A stretch of 52,897 nt of DNA, taken from contig NZ_NHON01000024.1 in NCBI RefSeq assembly GCF_002195995.1, forward strand, positions 1-52,897. The letters run 5' to 3'. Under the pieces are notes generated by a model, which was given only the letters and a program-made list of their open reading frames with translations, was not told the DNA's origin and did not search any database. The stretch comes from Inquilinus limosus (GTDB taxonomy: Bacteria > Pseudomonadota > Alphaproteobacteria > DSM-16000 > Inquilinaceae). Below are positions 7,947 to 15,386 of this stretch, one piece after another (the stretch's first letter is position 1; every line of letters starts with the position of its first letter). Both the position numbers and the translations under genes were made by a program.

Positions 7947-8270
7947 ATGAGACAGGCAATTCTAAATCTCATTCTGCAAATCGGCTTTCCGATTGCCATC
8001 GGATTTTCTGTATATCTATTGAATAGAAAGCGCAAGTGGACATTCAAAAGAAGCATCTCGTACGGATACGCTAAGTTGTTCTATTACTTTTCGACTGTCG
8101 CGATTTGCGCCGGGATGTTCGTTGCCATGTTCGGAGCACTTAGTTTGCTCACAGGGGAAGATCGACATGCGATGTCGATTTGGCTCGGCATTCTGGTCGC
8201 CCTCCTGGCCTATGTATTTCGCTTTATTGGAAAATTCTGGATCGAGTCGGAGCAACAGCGGTCCAATTAG
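7947..8270 (+). CDS. Small hypothetical membrane protein in AT-richer DNA
   Basis: A 107-residue protein with three predicted membrane helices (about 8-24, 43-63 and 75-95) separated by Lys/Arg-rich turns. The codon use is clearly unlike the neighbours: many AAA, ATT and TTT codons and a much lower GC content, as in the flanks 7860-8290. This suggests recent transfer. I do not recognise a family. No operon partner is visible. Confidence 0.55.
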   Translation: MRQAILNLILQIGFPIAIGFSVYLLNRKRKWTFKRSISYGYAKLFYYFSTVAICAGMFVAMFGALSLLTGEDRHAMSIWLGILVALLAYVFRFIGKFWIESEQQRSN

Positions 8271-8507
8271 CGTTTCGAAGTTGGATCCAGCCGCGATCGT
8301 TTATTAGCTTTGCAACAGCTCAACGAACCGGAAGCGTTGTTCGCTGACGGCAAGCGAGTGCATTTCCGCGATCCGCCCTTCTCGGCCACCAACCGAATGA
8401 CGGGCTGGAAGCGGTCATGGCGGGGCGGCCGTTGTGCCATCCTGCCACGGCTGCCTCATCCGGCTCCTGAAATCGGATGATTTCAAGCGATGACGATGCG
8501 GTTTCTC

Positions 8508-8536
8508 TTGACCAAATGTTCCCATTTTGTTCTAAT
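8508..8536 (+). promoter_or_regulatory. Sigma-70-type promoter giving a predicted leaderless mRNA
   Basis: TTGACC at 8508-8513, a 17-base spacer and TCTAAT at 8531-8536 form a near-consensus promoter. The ATG at 8543 is only six bases beyond the -10 box, so transcription should start at or beside the start codon. No ribosome-binding site is present. Confidence 0.6.
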
Positions 8537-8542
8537 TCACGG

Positions 8543-9574
8543 ATGGTCGATCCCGTCACAGCCGAAACTCCGCCCGCCGCTTCGCCGGCCGCGGAGGAGG
8601 CTGCCCGGGAGGTCGAGGTGCTGGCCGCGCTGACGCAGCTTGCCCTGGAGATGGCCCGCGCCATCCAGGCCCAGGGACTCGCTGCCCTCGCGGCCGGCGA
8701 TCTCGACCGCGCCGGCAGGGCCGAGAGCCGCTTCAGCAGCCTGTTTCTCGGCATCCGCCGCGCCGTCGCGCTCAGGGCCCGGCTGCACCGGCAGCAGGGG
8801 GAGGTTTCCGCCGTGCCCGCCGCGGGCGAGGCCGCGATGCTGTCCGAGCTGATGGAGCGCGCGCTGGAACTGGCCCGCGGCTTCCAGGCCCTGGGCGTGA
8901 CGGCCGGCGATCTCGACCGCGCCGGGGAAGCGGAGACCCGCTTCAGCAGCCTGTTCCTCGGCATCCGGCGCGCCATCGCGCTGCAAGCCAAGCTGCGGCA
9001 GCAGCGGGAGGACGCACGGCGCAAGGCCGAACAGCGGCGCAAGAGCCGGCAGGACGAGACGGACGACCGGCGCCAGGCCGTCGCCCAGGGCGTCGCCCGC
9101 GCCATCGCCGCGGTTCCCGACGCCGACGACCGGGATCGGCTGACCGTGGACCTCTGGGAACGGCTGACCGAGGATGAGCGCATCGACGCCGACCTGGCCG
9201 ACACCGCCTTGCCGATCGGGGGCCTGATCGCCAGCCTGTGCCGGGCCCTCGGCCTGCCGCCCGGCGGGACTCCTCCAGCCGGCGGGCCTGCGGCCGGCAG
9301 GCCTGCTGTCGGCGGACCTGCTGTCGGCGGACCTGCTGTCGGCGGACCTGCCACCGGAGACCCCGCCGCCGCGAAAGCCGGGGCCGATGAGGTCGGCGCC
9401 GGTCCGAAGGGCCAGGCCCGCGAACCGGCCTCGGCTCAGTCCGCGCTCAGGCGCGGCCGCTGCATTCGCGCACCATCAGGGTGGCGAACCAGTCGTCCTT
9501 CAGCAGGAAGTTCAGGTTCTTCGCAATGGCGTCGTCCACCGCGCGGTCCACCGACTGGCCACGGGCCACGGTGA
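8543..9574 (+). CDS. Hypothetical protein with an internal duplication and a Gly-Gly-Pro-Ala-Val repeat tail
   Basis: The 343-residue product contains two copies of a module of about 70 residues that ends in RFSSLFLGIRRA (after GDLDRAGRAE and GDLDRAGEAE), then a charged coiled-coil-like segment, a domain containing DRLTVDLWERL, and a low-complexity tail with perfect 15-base repeats coding GGPAV. I choose Met at 8543 because a good promoter ends six bases before it; Met at 8477 lies upstream of that promoter. The last ~43 codons run antisense through the next gene, so the natural C-terminus may be shorter in related strains or a frameshift may have lost the stop. I do not recognise a function. 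Confidence 0.6.
   Translation: MVDPVTAETPPAASPAAEEAAREVEVLAALTQLALEMARAIQAQGLAALAAGDLDRAGRAESRFSSLFLGIRRAVALRARLHRQQGEVSAVPAAGEAAMLSELMERALELARGFQALGVTAGDLDRAGEAETRFSSLFLGIRRAIALQAKLRQQREDARRKAEQRRKSRQDETDDRRQAVAQGVARAIAAVPDADDRDRLTVDLWERLTEDERIDADLADTALPIGGLIASLCRALGLPPGGTPPAGGPAAGRPAVGGPAVGGPAVGGPATGDPAAAKAGADEVGAGPKGQAREPASAQSALRRGRCIRAPSGWRTSRPSAGSSGSSQWRRPPRGPPTGHGPR
9302..9346 (+). repeat. Three perfect tandem 15-bp repeats inside the hypothetical gene
   Basis: CCTGCTGTCGGCGGA occurs three times back to back (9302, 9317, 9332) with degenerate copies on both sides. The unit is in frame and codes a five-residue repeat, so slippage here changes tail length without breaking the frame. Confidence 0.95.
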
Positions 9575-9962
9575 AGGTGGTGCCGAAGGCCTGGTCGAAC
9601 TGGACATTGCCGCCCACGGCCAGCTCATAGCGGATGTCGACGCCGTAATGCTCCTCCGCCCCCGCCCGGTCGACCTTGAAGTCGCGGATGGTGGCGTCGA
9701 GGATGCAGCGCGACGAATTCAGCCCGGCGCCGGCGCGGCGCAGCTCGGCCTTCAGCGCGTTGGTGACATAGCCCGGCACGTCGCGCACGCTGCCCTGCGG
9801 CGCCACGCCCGTGCGCGGCCGGTAGCCCATCGGGTTGACCGCGACCGCCCCGGTCAGATGCGCCGTGGTCTGCGGCTGGTAGCCGGTGCGCGGCGCCGGA
9901 ACGGGCTGGGTGGCGCAGGCGGCGACGAGCAGGGCAAGGGCGAGCGGCAGGCGGCGCAGCAT
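9447..9962 (-). CDS. Predicted outer-membrane-type lipoprotein, function unknown
   Basis: A 171-residue protein starting MLRRLPLALALLVAACAT: a clear lipoprotein signal with lipobox VAAC at about residue 16. The mature part resembles uncharacterised lipoproteins built on an assembled beta/alpha domain (LNSSRCILDATIRDFKVDR, FTVARGQSV and a C-terminal LLKDDWFATLM). The ATG at 9962 has GGAG five bases upstream; a longer frame to 10010 has no signal peptide. Its 3' end is overlapped convergently by the preceding hypothetical gene. Confidence 0.75.
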   Translation of the reverse strand: MLRRLPLALALLVAACATQPVPAPRTGYQPQTTAHLTGAVAVNPMGYRPRTGVAPQGSVRDVPGYVTNALKAELRRAGAGLNSSRCILDATIRDFKVDRAGAEEHYGVDIRYELAVGGNVQFDQAFGTTFTVARGQSVDRAVDDAIAKNLNFLLKDDWFATLMVRECSGRA

Positions 9963-10142
9963 GGAGGCTCCAGGCGGTTGCGGCGGGGCCCGAGCGCCCC
10001 GCCCCGACATAGCCTCGCCGCCGCCGCCGGGTCAATCCGATGCCCGCGCCCGCCCGGGGCAATCGCCTGGAAGCCGGGCGATGCCGACGGGCTTGCATTG
10101 CCTCGCCCGCAATCGAGACCTTTTCAGGACGCTCGCCCCCTG

Positions 10143-10232
10143 CCGTCATTGCGAGGAGGCGAAGCCGACGAAGCAATCCAAGGGCCGGTGCGCACCGGCC
10201 CCTGGATTGCTTCGCTGCGCTCGCAATGACGG
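10143..10232. repeat. Palindromic dispersed repeat, copy 1
   Basis: A 90-base near-perfect inverted repeat whose ends read CCGTCATTGCGAG and CTCGCAATGACGG, with inner GAAGCAATCCA/TGGATTGCTTC. A second copy at 30171-30258 is almost identical. Such REP-like elements are intergenic, can fold into long hairpins and are frequent in GC-rich alphaproteobacteria. The rest of the gap 9963-10528 holds a stress-type promoter at 10381 and an inverted repeat (TTCCGTC/GACGGAA) at 10364-10384, no gene. Confidence 0.9.
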
Positions 10233-10380
10233 TGTCGGGAATTCTGAAAAGATCTCGCAAGCGGGAACGGCCATCGGACGGTGCCCTGTCCGCCGCGGGA
10301 AGCGCTTCGAGCGATTGCCCTGGCCCCCCTGCCGCCCCTTGCCGTCACGCGCCCCCTCGGCCGTTCCGTCATGCTCGGAC

Positions 10381-10405
10381 GGAACTGGAAGCGGGCCGTC
10401 GCGTT
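10381..10405 (+). promoter_or_regulatory. EcfG-type general stress response promoter
   Basis: GGAAC at 10381-10385, a 16-base spacer and CGTT at 10402-10405 match the alphaproteobacterial EcfG consensus GGAAC-N16/17-CGTT exactly. Start of transcription would be near 10412, leaving a leader of about 115 bases before the truncated Crp gene at 10529. A 7-bp inverted repeat overlaps the -35 box (10364-10384). Confidence 0.6.
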
Positions 10406-10528
10406 GCTACGATGCCGACATCGTCCACGGCCCGCGGCTGTGCCGCCCGTCCGATCCACGCCTTCCCGCCTCTGCCCCGCGGCTGTCGCCCGCGCGCCTG
10501 ATCGCGCCCATCACAGGGAGAGCCTGCC

Positions 10529-10918
10529 ATGTCCCCGCACGACCTGAACGTCAAGCTCGCCGCCGACATGCCGCAGCTCAAGATCCTGGATCCCGAGCTG
10601 CTCGACTACATCCAGCGGCGCCGGGTCGAGGATGTCGCCTTCGCGGCCGGGGCAAGGATCATGACCGAGGGCGATCGCAATCCGCCGCTCTACACCGTCG
10701 CCAGCGGCTGGGCCATGCGCTTCAAGATACTGCAGGACGGCCGCCGGCAGATCCTGTCCTTCATCCTGCCGGGCGACGTGATCGGCTTCCAGGCCCAGTT
10801 CTTCGACAGCGCCGTCACCTCGATCGAGGCGGTCACCGAGGTCTCGCTGTGCGGCGACGGCCTGAGCGTCAGGCGGCGGCCTGAGCGTCAGGCGGCCTCG
10901 GCGGCCGGCGGCACATAG
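10529..10918 (+). pseudogene. Truncated Crp/Fnr-family regulator: cyclic-nucleotide-binding domain only
   Basis: The 129-residue product matches the N-terminal beta-roll of Crp/Fnr regulators (GARIMTEGDRNPPLYTVASG, then LQDGRRQILSFILPGD and IGFQAQFF). Family members are about 220-250 residues; here homology stops at about residue 108 (TEVSLCGDG), before the dimerisation helix and the C-terminal winged helix. The remaining residues come from a 19-bp tandem duplication and antisense of the hxlR gene. The start has GGGAG eight bases upstream and an EcfG-type promoter lies 120 bases away. It cannot bind DNA as Crp does; a free ligand-binding or dominant-negative role is possible but a decaying gene is simpler. 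Confidence 0.75.
10859..10896. repeat. 19-bp perfect tandem duplication at the crp truncation point
   Basis: GGCCTGAGCGTCAGGCGGC occurs at 10859-10877 and again at 10878-10896. Each copy contains a small hairpin (CCTGA/TCAGG). The second copy holds the hxlR stop codon. Confidence 0.95.
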
Positions 10919-11268
10919 GCCATCCGGGCGGCGCGCACCTTGTCGTGATGCAGGTTCGCCCAGTCCACCAGCGCGTTCAGCGGCTCCAGCAACGACCGGC
11001 CGAGCGGCGTCAGGGCATAGTCGACCCGCGGCGGAATGGTCGGATGCACCGTGCGCGACACCAGCCCGTCCTGCTCCAGCCGGCGCAGCGTCTGCGCCAG
11101 CATGCGCTGCGAGATGTCGCCGATCTCGCGCTTGACCACGGTGAAGCGCTTCACCCCCGGCGCCAGGGTCTGCAGCACCAGCAGGCTCCAGCGGTCGCCG
11201 ATGCGGTCCAGCACATCCCGGATCGGACAGGGATGGAACGCCCCGTCCACCATCTCGCGAGCCACCAT
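10888..11268 (-). CDS. HxlR family transcriptional regulator
   Basis: A 126-residue winged-helix protein with the HxlR hallmarks: [19 protein letters not shown] near the N-terminus, then [19 protein letters not shown] (recognition helix) and the wing segment [13 protein letters not shown]. HxlR proteins are dimeric repressors or activators, often redox or aldehyde responsive; one Cys (in FHPCPIRD) is at the position used for redox sensing in some members. ATG at 11268 has GGAG seven bases upstream. A long open frame upstream to 11847 is the shadow of the KGG gene. The target is unknown. It is divergent from the KGG stress gene. Confidence 0.9.
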   Translation of the reverse strand: MVAREMVDGAFHPCPIRDVLDRIGDRWSLLVLQTLAPGVKRFTVVKREIGDISQRMLAQTLRRLEQDGLVSRTVHPTIPPRVDYALTPLGRSLLEPLNALVDWANLHHDKVRAARMAYVPPAAEAA

Positions 11269-11511
11269 GATCCGCTCCTTCCGCCCGATCGCGGGCAACG
11301 GTCGGTACAATATCGGAACCAGGATCCTGTTCGGAACCATCCCGTTGTCGCAGGCATCGGCACTCTTCGGCAAGGAGATGTCGGCCGCCTGCCGCGGACA
11401 CCGCAAGCGAAGCCTAACGAACCGGCTGAAAATTAAGGATTTTTCATTGGGAACCTCGTCTCGCTGCGGCCTATTCCCATGAGGTGAGCCCACAGCAAGG
11501 GAGCTTCGACC

Positions 11512-11823
11512 ATGGCGGATAGCCAGACTCCGCATCGGGGCGGCACCGGGAACTTCGCCCACAACCGGGAGCGCGCAGCGGAGGCCGGCCGCAAGGGCGG
11601 GCAGGTGAGCAGCGGCAACTTTGCCAATGATCCGGCCCGGGCCTCGGCCGCCGGTCGCAAGGGCGGCCAGCACAGCGGCGGCAACTTCAAGAACGATCCG
11701 GCCCGGGCCGCGGCAGCGGGCCGCAAGGGCGGGCAGGAAAGCGGCGGCAACTTCGCCAATGATCGCGAGCGCGCGGCGGAAGCCGGGCGGAAGGGCGGCC
11801 TCTCCGGACACGGCGCGCACTGA
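11512..11823 (+). CDS. KGG-repeat stress-induced protein (con-10/GsiB type)
   Basis: A 103-residue hydrophilic protein made of four repeats of GNFxNDxxRAxxAGRKGGQ, the KGG (Stress-induced bacterial acidophilic repeat) motif. Such proteins accumulate in stationary phase, desiccation or heat and are thought to protect macromolecules; in alphaproteobacteria they are often general-stress genes. AAGGGAG lies 9 bases before the ATG, and a strong terminator follows. GGGAACC at 11449-11455 resembles an ECF -35 box, but the matching -10 is absent, so I do not call a promoter. Confidence 0.92.
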   Translation: MADSQTPHRGGTGNFAHNRERAAEAGRKGGQVSSGNFANDPARASAAGRKGGQHSGGNFKNDPARAAAAGRKGGQESGGNFANDRERAAEAGRKGGLSGHGAH

Positions 11824-11851
11824 CGTCGGCGCCGCTTCCGCATTCACCGCA

Positions 11852-11877
11852 GGGCAGGCCGGGCCTGCCCTTTTTTT
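11852..11877 (+). terminator. Rho-independent terminator after the KGG gene
   Basis: An 8-bp GC stem (GGGCAGGC/GCCTGCCC) with a 3-base loop is followed by seven Ts. The next gene is convergent and may use the reverse reading weakly. Confidence 0.9.
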
Positions 11878-11892
11878 GTCCGGGGGAACGGC

Positions 11893-12789
11893 CTAGAGGA
11901 AACGGTGGCCGGCCGCCGCGTCGGCGCAGGGCACCGGCTCGCATTGCAGCGTGACATGGCCGATGTCGAAGCGCTCATGCAGCATGGCCCGCGCCTGGTC
12001 CAGCAGCCCGGCGACGGCCGCGGCGTCGCCGCCCGACACCACCAGATGGGCGGTCAGCGACACGCGGCCGCCGGTCAACGCCCAGATGTGCAGGTCATGG
12101 ACATCGGTGACACCGGGCAGGCCGCGCAGCGTGGCATGCACCGCGGCCGGGTCGATGCCGTCCGGCACGCCCTCCAGCAGGATGTTCACGCTCTGCCGCA
12201 GCAGGGTCCAGCTGCGCGGCAGCACCCACAGGCCGATGGCCACGGCGATCAGCGAATCCACCCATTCCCAGCCGGTGAAGCGGATGATGATCGCGGCGGC
12301 GATGACGCCGACCGAACCGAGCAGGTCGCTGAGCACCTCGAGATAGGCGCCCTTCACGTTCAGGCTGTTGTCCTGCTTCGACCGCAGCATCCACACTGCG
12401 AACAGGTTCACGCCGAGGCCGAGCACCGCGATCACCAGCATGGCCGTGGAATCGATCTGGCCGGGCTCGCTCAGCCGCCGCCATGCCTCGTACAGGATGT
12501 AAAGGGCGACGCCGAACAGCAGCAGGGCGTTGAACGCCGCCGCCAGGATCTCGAACCGCTCATAGCCGAAGCTGCGTCGGGCGTCGGGCGGGCGGCGCCC
12601 GATCCGGATCGCGGTGATCGCGATCACCAGCCCGACCACGTCGGTCGCCATATGCGCCGCGTCCGAGATCAGCGCCAGGCTGCCGGTCAGCAGGCCGCCG
12701 ACGATCTCCGCCACCATGAAGGTCGCGGTCGGCACCAGCGCGATCCACAGGCTGCGCTCATTGCTGCCGGCGCCGTGATTGCCGCTCAT
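11893..12789 (-). CDS. Cation diffusion facilitator (CzcD/ZitB-like) heavy-metal efflux protein
   Basis: A 298-residue CDF transporter: six membrane helices followed by a cytoplasmic ferredoxin-like domain (DVHDLHIWALTGG, then HVTLQCE). CDF proteins export Zn2+, Cd2+ or similar ions in exchange for protons. In helix II the metal motif is H46-x3-D50. In helix V the usual first ligand His is Glu151 (LEVLSD, E151-x3-D155), a change that can alter metal choice. The gene begins 36 bases after the zinc-ribbon gene, and both lie behind a MerR-type promoter at 13151-13181, which supports regulation by zinc, cadmium or lead. Confidence 0.92.
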   Translation of the reverse strand: MSGNHGAGSNERSLWIALVPTATFMVAEIVGGLLTGSLALISDAAHMATDVVGLVIAITAIRIGRRPPDARRSFGYERFEILAAAFNALLLFGVALYILYEAWRRLSEPGQIDSTAMLVIAVLGLGVNLFAVWMLRSKQDNSLNVKGAYLEVLSDLLGSVGVIAAAIIIRFTGWEWVDSLIAVAIGLWVLPRSWTLLRQSVNILLEGVPDGIDPAAVHATLRGLPGVTDVHDLHIWALTGGRVSLTAHLVVSGGDAAAVAGLLDQARAMLHERFDIGHVTLQCEPVPCADAAAGHRFL

Positions 12790-12825
12790 CCCGCCCCTCC
12801 CCTTCGTCCCCGGCCGGTCATCCTG

Positions 12826-13110
12826 TCAGGACGCGGCCCGGCCGCAGTGCGGGCAGAACTTCGACCCGGCCGGGACGCTGCCGGCGCAGGCGCCGCAGGC
12901 GCCGGCAACCAGGCCGCCGCCGCATTGGCCGCAGAAGCGGCTGCCGCCCGGATTGCCGGCGCCGCAGGCCGGGCAGGCGATCGCGGCCTGCGCCGGCGGC
13001 GCACCATAGGCTTCGCCGAATCCGCCGCCATGGCGCCCGCCGCCGTGACGGCCACCACCGTGGTGACCACCGCCGAAGCCGCGGCCCATCAGGTGCTTGA
13101 AGATGCTCAT
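12826..13110 (-). CDS. Small double zinc-ribbon protein with a Gly/His-rich N-terminus
   Basis: A 94-residue protein. Residues 11-31 are Gly/His-rich (HHGGGRHGGGRHGGG), a metal-binding composition. Two zinc ribbons follow: Cys46/49/60/63 and Cys72/75/86/89. GGAGG lies six bases before the ATG at 13110. It is the first gene of the pair with the CDF exporter and the likely direct target of the metal-type operator, so a metal buffer, chaperone or sensor role is a reasonable inference. No known family beyond zinc-ribbon (DZANK-like). Confidence 0.8.
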   Translation of the reverse strand: MSIFKHLMGRGFGGGHHGGGRHGGGRHGGGFGEAYGAPPAQAAIACPACGAGNPGGSRFCGQCGGGLVAGACGACAGSVPAGSKFCPHCGRAAS

Positions 13111-13150
13111 CCCATGCCTCCATGGTCTCCGGACATGCCCGGCCGAGACG

Positions 13151-13181
13151 GAGATGGGAGCTACAGCAACTGTAGCTTCAA
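13151..13181 (-). promoter_or_regulatory. MerR/CadR-type metal-responsive operator-promoter
   Basis: Read on the minus strand: TTGAAG (-35), a 19-base spacer and CATCTC (-10). The spacer holds a perfect 7-bp dyad GCTACAG-TTG-CTGTAGC (13160-13176). Long 19-20 base spacers with a central dyad are the hallmark of MerR-family activated promoters, and the core CTACAGTTGCTGTAG closely resembles CadR/PbrR/ZntR boxes. The predicted transcript starts about 34 bases before the zinc-ribbon ATG. No merR gene is in the window. Confidence 0.65.
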
Positions 13182-13252
13182 GGGGAGCAACCGAGGAAAT
13201 CGGACCGCCGGAGGGCAGCGGCCGGCCCGGGCCCGGACCGGCCGCCGAAGCC

Positions 13253-13954
13253 TCAGGCCAGGAGCGGCATCATCGCGGCGACCAGCGGGTGGCGCACGAT
13301 GTCCGCGGTGGTCAGCCGGACCACGGCGACGCCGTCCAGCGGCTCCAGCCGCCGCGCCGCCTCCTCCAGCCCGGACAGGCCGGGCAGCAGGTCGGTCTGG
13401 TCAGGGTCGCCGGTGATCACCATGGTCGAGTGCCAGCCGAGGCGGGTCAGCAGCATCTTCAACTGCTGGAATGTCATGTTCTGCGCCTCGTCGACGATGA
13501 CGAAGCTGCGCGAGATGGTGCGGCCGCGCATATAGGCCAGCGGCGCGATCTCGACGATCCCCTCCTTGGTCATCTGGCGCACCTGCTTGGCGCCGAGACG
13601 GTCGGACAGCGCGTCGTAGATCGGGCGCATCCAGGGGTCCATCTTCTCGTTGATGTCGCCCGGCAGGTAGCCGAGGCTCTCGCCCGCCTCCACCACCGGC
13701 CGGGTGATGACGATGCGGCTGACGCGCTCGGCGGTCAGCGCCTCGACCGCCTTGGACACGGCGAGATAGGTCTTGCCGGTGCCGGCGGGGCCGAGGGCCA
13801 GGGTCATGGCGTGGCCTTCGATCGCCTTCATCAGGACCTCCTGATTGGCGGTCCTCGGCTTGACCGTCTTCAGGTAGCTCTGCTCCCGGAAATCATCGTC
13901 GTAGCCCTCATTGATGGCGACGACACGGGCACTGGAGGCGTTGCGTTTGGCCAT
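13253..13954 (-). CDS. phoH: PhoH family ATPase
   Basis: A 233-residue PhoH-domain protein with Walker A GPAGTGKT, the family motif TRPVVEAGESLGYLPG and Walker B VIVDEAQN. PhoH proteins are RNA-associated ATPases/ribonuclease-helicase-like enzymes, first seen as phosphate-starvation induced. This is the short form without a PIN domain. I start at MAKRNASS (13954), which has AAAGGA nine bases upstream; the longer frame to 14032 lacks conservation. Single gene on the minus strand. Confidence 0.92.
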   Translation of the reverse strand: MAKRNASSARVVAINEGYDDDFREQSYLKTVKPRTANQEVLMKAIEGHAMTLALGPAGTGKTYLAVSKAVEALTAERVSRIVITRPVVEAGESLGYLPGDINEKMDPWMRPIYDALSDRLGAKQVRQMTKEGIVEIAPLAYMRGRTISRSFVIVDEAQNMTFQQLKMLLTRLGWHSTMVITGDPDQTDLLPGLSGLEEAARRLEPLDGVAVVRLTTADIVRHPLVAAMMPLLA

Positions 13955-14103
13955 GGAACGTCGTCCTTTGCTCTCGCTTGCATCCTCGAACAGCGGATCC
14001 CAGACACCGCCCCCTTCACCAGGAGATCTCATTCGCCGGAACCCTCCTTCGGGTCGGGTGGAACAGGACAGGTGACGGATCGGAACGGGCGGCCAGAAAC
14101 GGC

Positions 14104-14126
14104 AAACGCCCCTGCGAGGGGCGTTT
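14104..14126 (-). terminator. Predicted terminator hairpin downstream of the LysR gene
   Basis: A perfect 10-bp palindrome (AAACGCCCCT/AGGGGCGTTT, loop GCG) lies about 225 bases beyond the lysR stop. The arm ends supply short A and T runs on both strands, so it could work in either direction. The remaining 14127-14349 holds no gene I can see. Confidence 0.55.
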
Positions 14127-14349
14127 CGAACGATTGCCGATGCTGATGCTGCCCCTGGTCGGAGCCGGGAAGCGGATGATGATGCCAGGCTGTTGCCCGT
14201 CGCATGACGCCTTTCCGATCACTGACGACGAAAATCGCGTCGCCAGGGATGAGAGTCGCACCAACCCTCGTGCTGCACCAGCGAAAAGACGGGACGACAC
14301 GGAAAATTCATACCAATTGTGGCGGAACGCCCACGCCGCGCGGCTAGAT

Positions 14350-15270
14350 CTAGCGGCTGCCACCATCCAGAGCGTCCGGCCGGGTCGCCATGTCGATGAA
14401 GGCCCGCGCGGCCGGTGAGCTCTCGTCCCGCCGCCAGGTCAGCCACATGGTGGTGACGGCGCCGGGGTCGGACAGCCGGCGGAACACCACGCCCTCGACC
14501 TGGATCCGCTGCAGCGAGGCCGGCAGCAGCGACACGCCCAGCCCGGCCGCGACCAGCCCGACGATGGTCGAGACCTCGCGCGCCTCCTGCCCCAGCCGCG
14601 GGCTGAAGCCGGCGTCGCGGCACAGGCCGATCATCTGGTCGTACAGGCTGGTGCCCTGGTCGCGCGGGTAGCAGACGAAGGCTTCATCGGCCAGCTCGGC
14701 CAACGCCACCGGCGCGGGCGCGCCCGCCGCCAGCGGATGGTCGGTGCGCAGCGCCGCCACCAGCGGGTCGCGGAACAGCTCGCGCACCTCAATCCCGTCC
14801 GGCACGGGCGGGAAGGTCGGGTTGCGCAGGAAGCCGATCTGCAGGCGCCGCTCGGCCAGCGCCTCGATCTGCTGCCGGGTCGGCATCTCCTGCAGCTCCA
14901 GATGCACGTCCGGATGGCTGCGGCGGAAGGCGAAGATCGTCTGCGGGATCAGCGTGGTGAAGGGGGCCGACGCCGTGAAGGCGATGCGGATCTCGCCGAT
15001 CTCGCCGCGCTGCGCCCGGCGCGCCACCTCCGCCGCGCGGTCGGCGGCGGCCAGCACCGTCCGCGCCTGTTCCAGGAACAGCCGGCCGACCTCGGTCAGC
15101 GCCACCCGCCGGTTGCTGCGCTCGAACAGCCGGGCGCCGAGCTCCTCCTCCAGCGCCTGGATCTGCTGGCTCAGCGGCGGCTGGGAGATGCCGAGCCGCG
15201 CCGCCGCCCGGCCGAAATGCAGCTCCTCGGCCAGGGCCACGGCATAGCGCAGATGCCTCAGCTCCATCAT
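14350..15270 (-). CDS. LysR family transcriptional regulator
   Basis: A 306-residue LysR protein with the N-terminal winged helix (RHLRYAVALAEELHFGRAA, then SQPPLSQQIQALEEELG) and a periplasmic-binding-fold effector domain from about residue 90. It is divergent from the MFS transporter at 15387, the classic LysR arrangement, as in the ynfL-ynfM pair. The 116-base gap is AT-richer and contains two CTATCAA words and two CAAACAT words at 15280-15320, candidates for LysR boxes. It probably controls the MFS gene. Confidence 0.92.
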   Translation of the reverse strand: MMELRHLRYAVALAEELHFGRAAARLGISQPPLSQQIQALEEELGARLFERSNRRVALTEVGRLFLEQARTVLAAADRAAEVARRAQRGEIGEIRIAFTASAPFTTLIPQTIFAFRRSHPDVHLELQEMPTRQQIEALAERRLQIGFLRNPTFPPVPDGIEVRELFRDPLVAALRTDHPLAAGAPAPVALAELADEAFVCYPRDQGTSLYDQMIGLCRDAGFSPRLGQEAREVSTIVGLVAAGLGVSLLPASLQRIQVEGVVFRRLSDPGAVTTMWLTWRRDESSPAARAFIDMATRPDALDGGSR

Positions 15271-15386
15271 TCGCCAAACCTATCAAACATGCCGCCAAAC
15301 ATATTGGACACTATCAATTCCCGTCGCCATCTTTTCCGGGAGGGTCGGGCGCCTTTCCCCTTCGCAGGCCCGGCCGGAGATCTCCC

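Noticed and set aside
8320-9354. Minus-strand frame with Pro-Pro-Thr-Ala-Gly repeats
   Set aside because: The repeat is only the reverse complement of the 15-bp tandem repeats in the plus-strand gene; the rest is Ser/Arg-rich noise.
11449-11476. ECF/EcfG promoter for the KGG stress gene
   Set aside because: GGGAACC is present but the expected CGTT or CRTCCAAT -10 is not found at the right distance (CTATTCCC instead).
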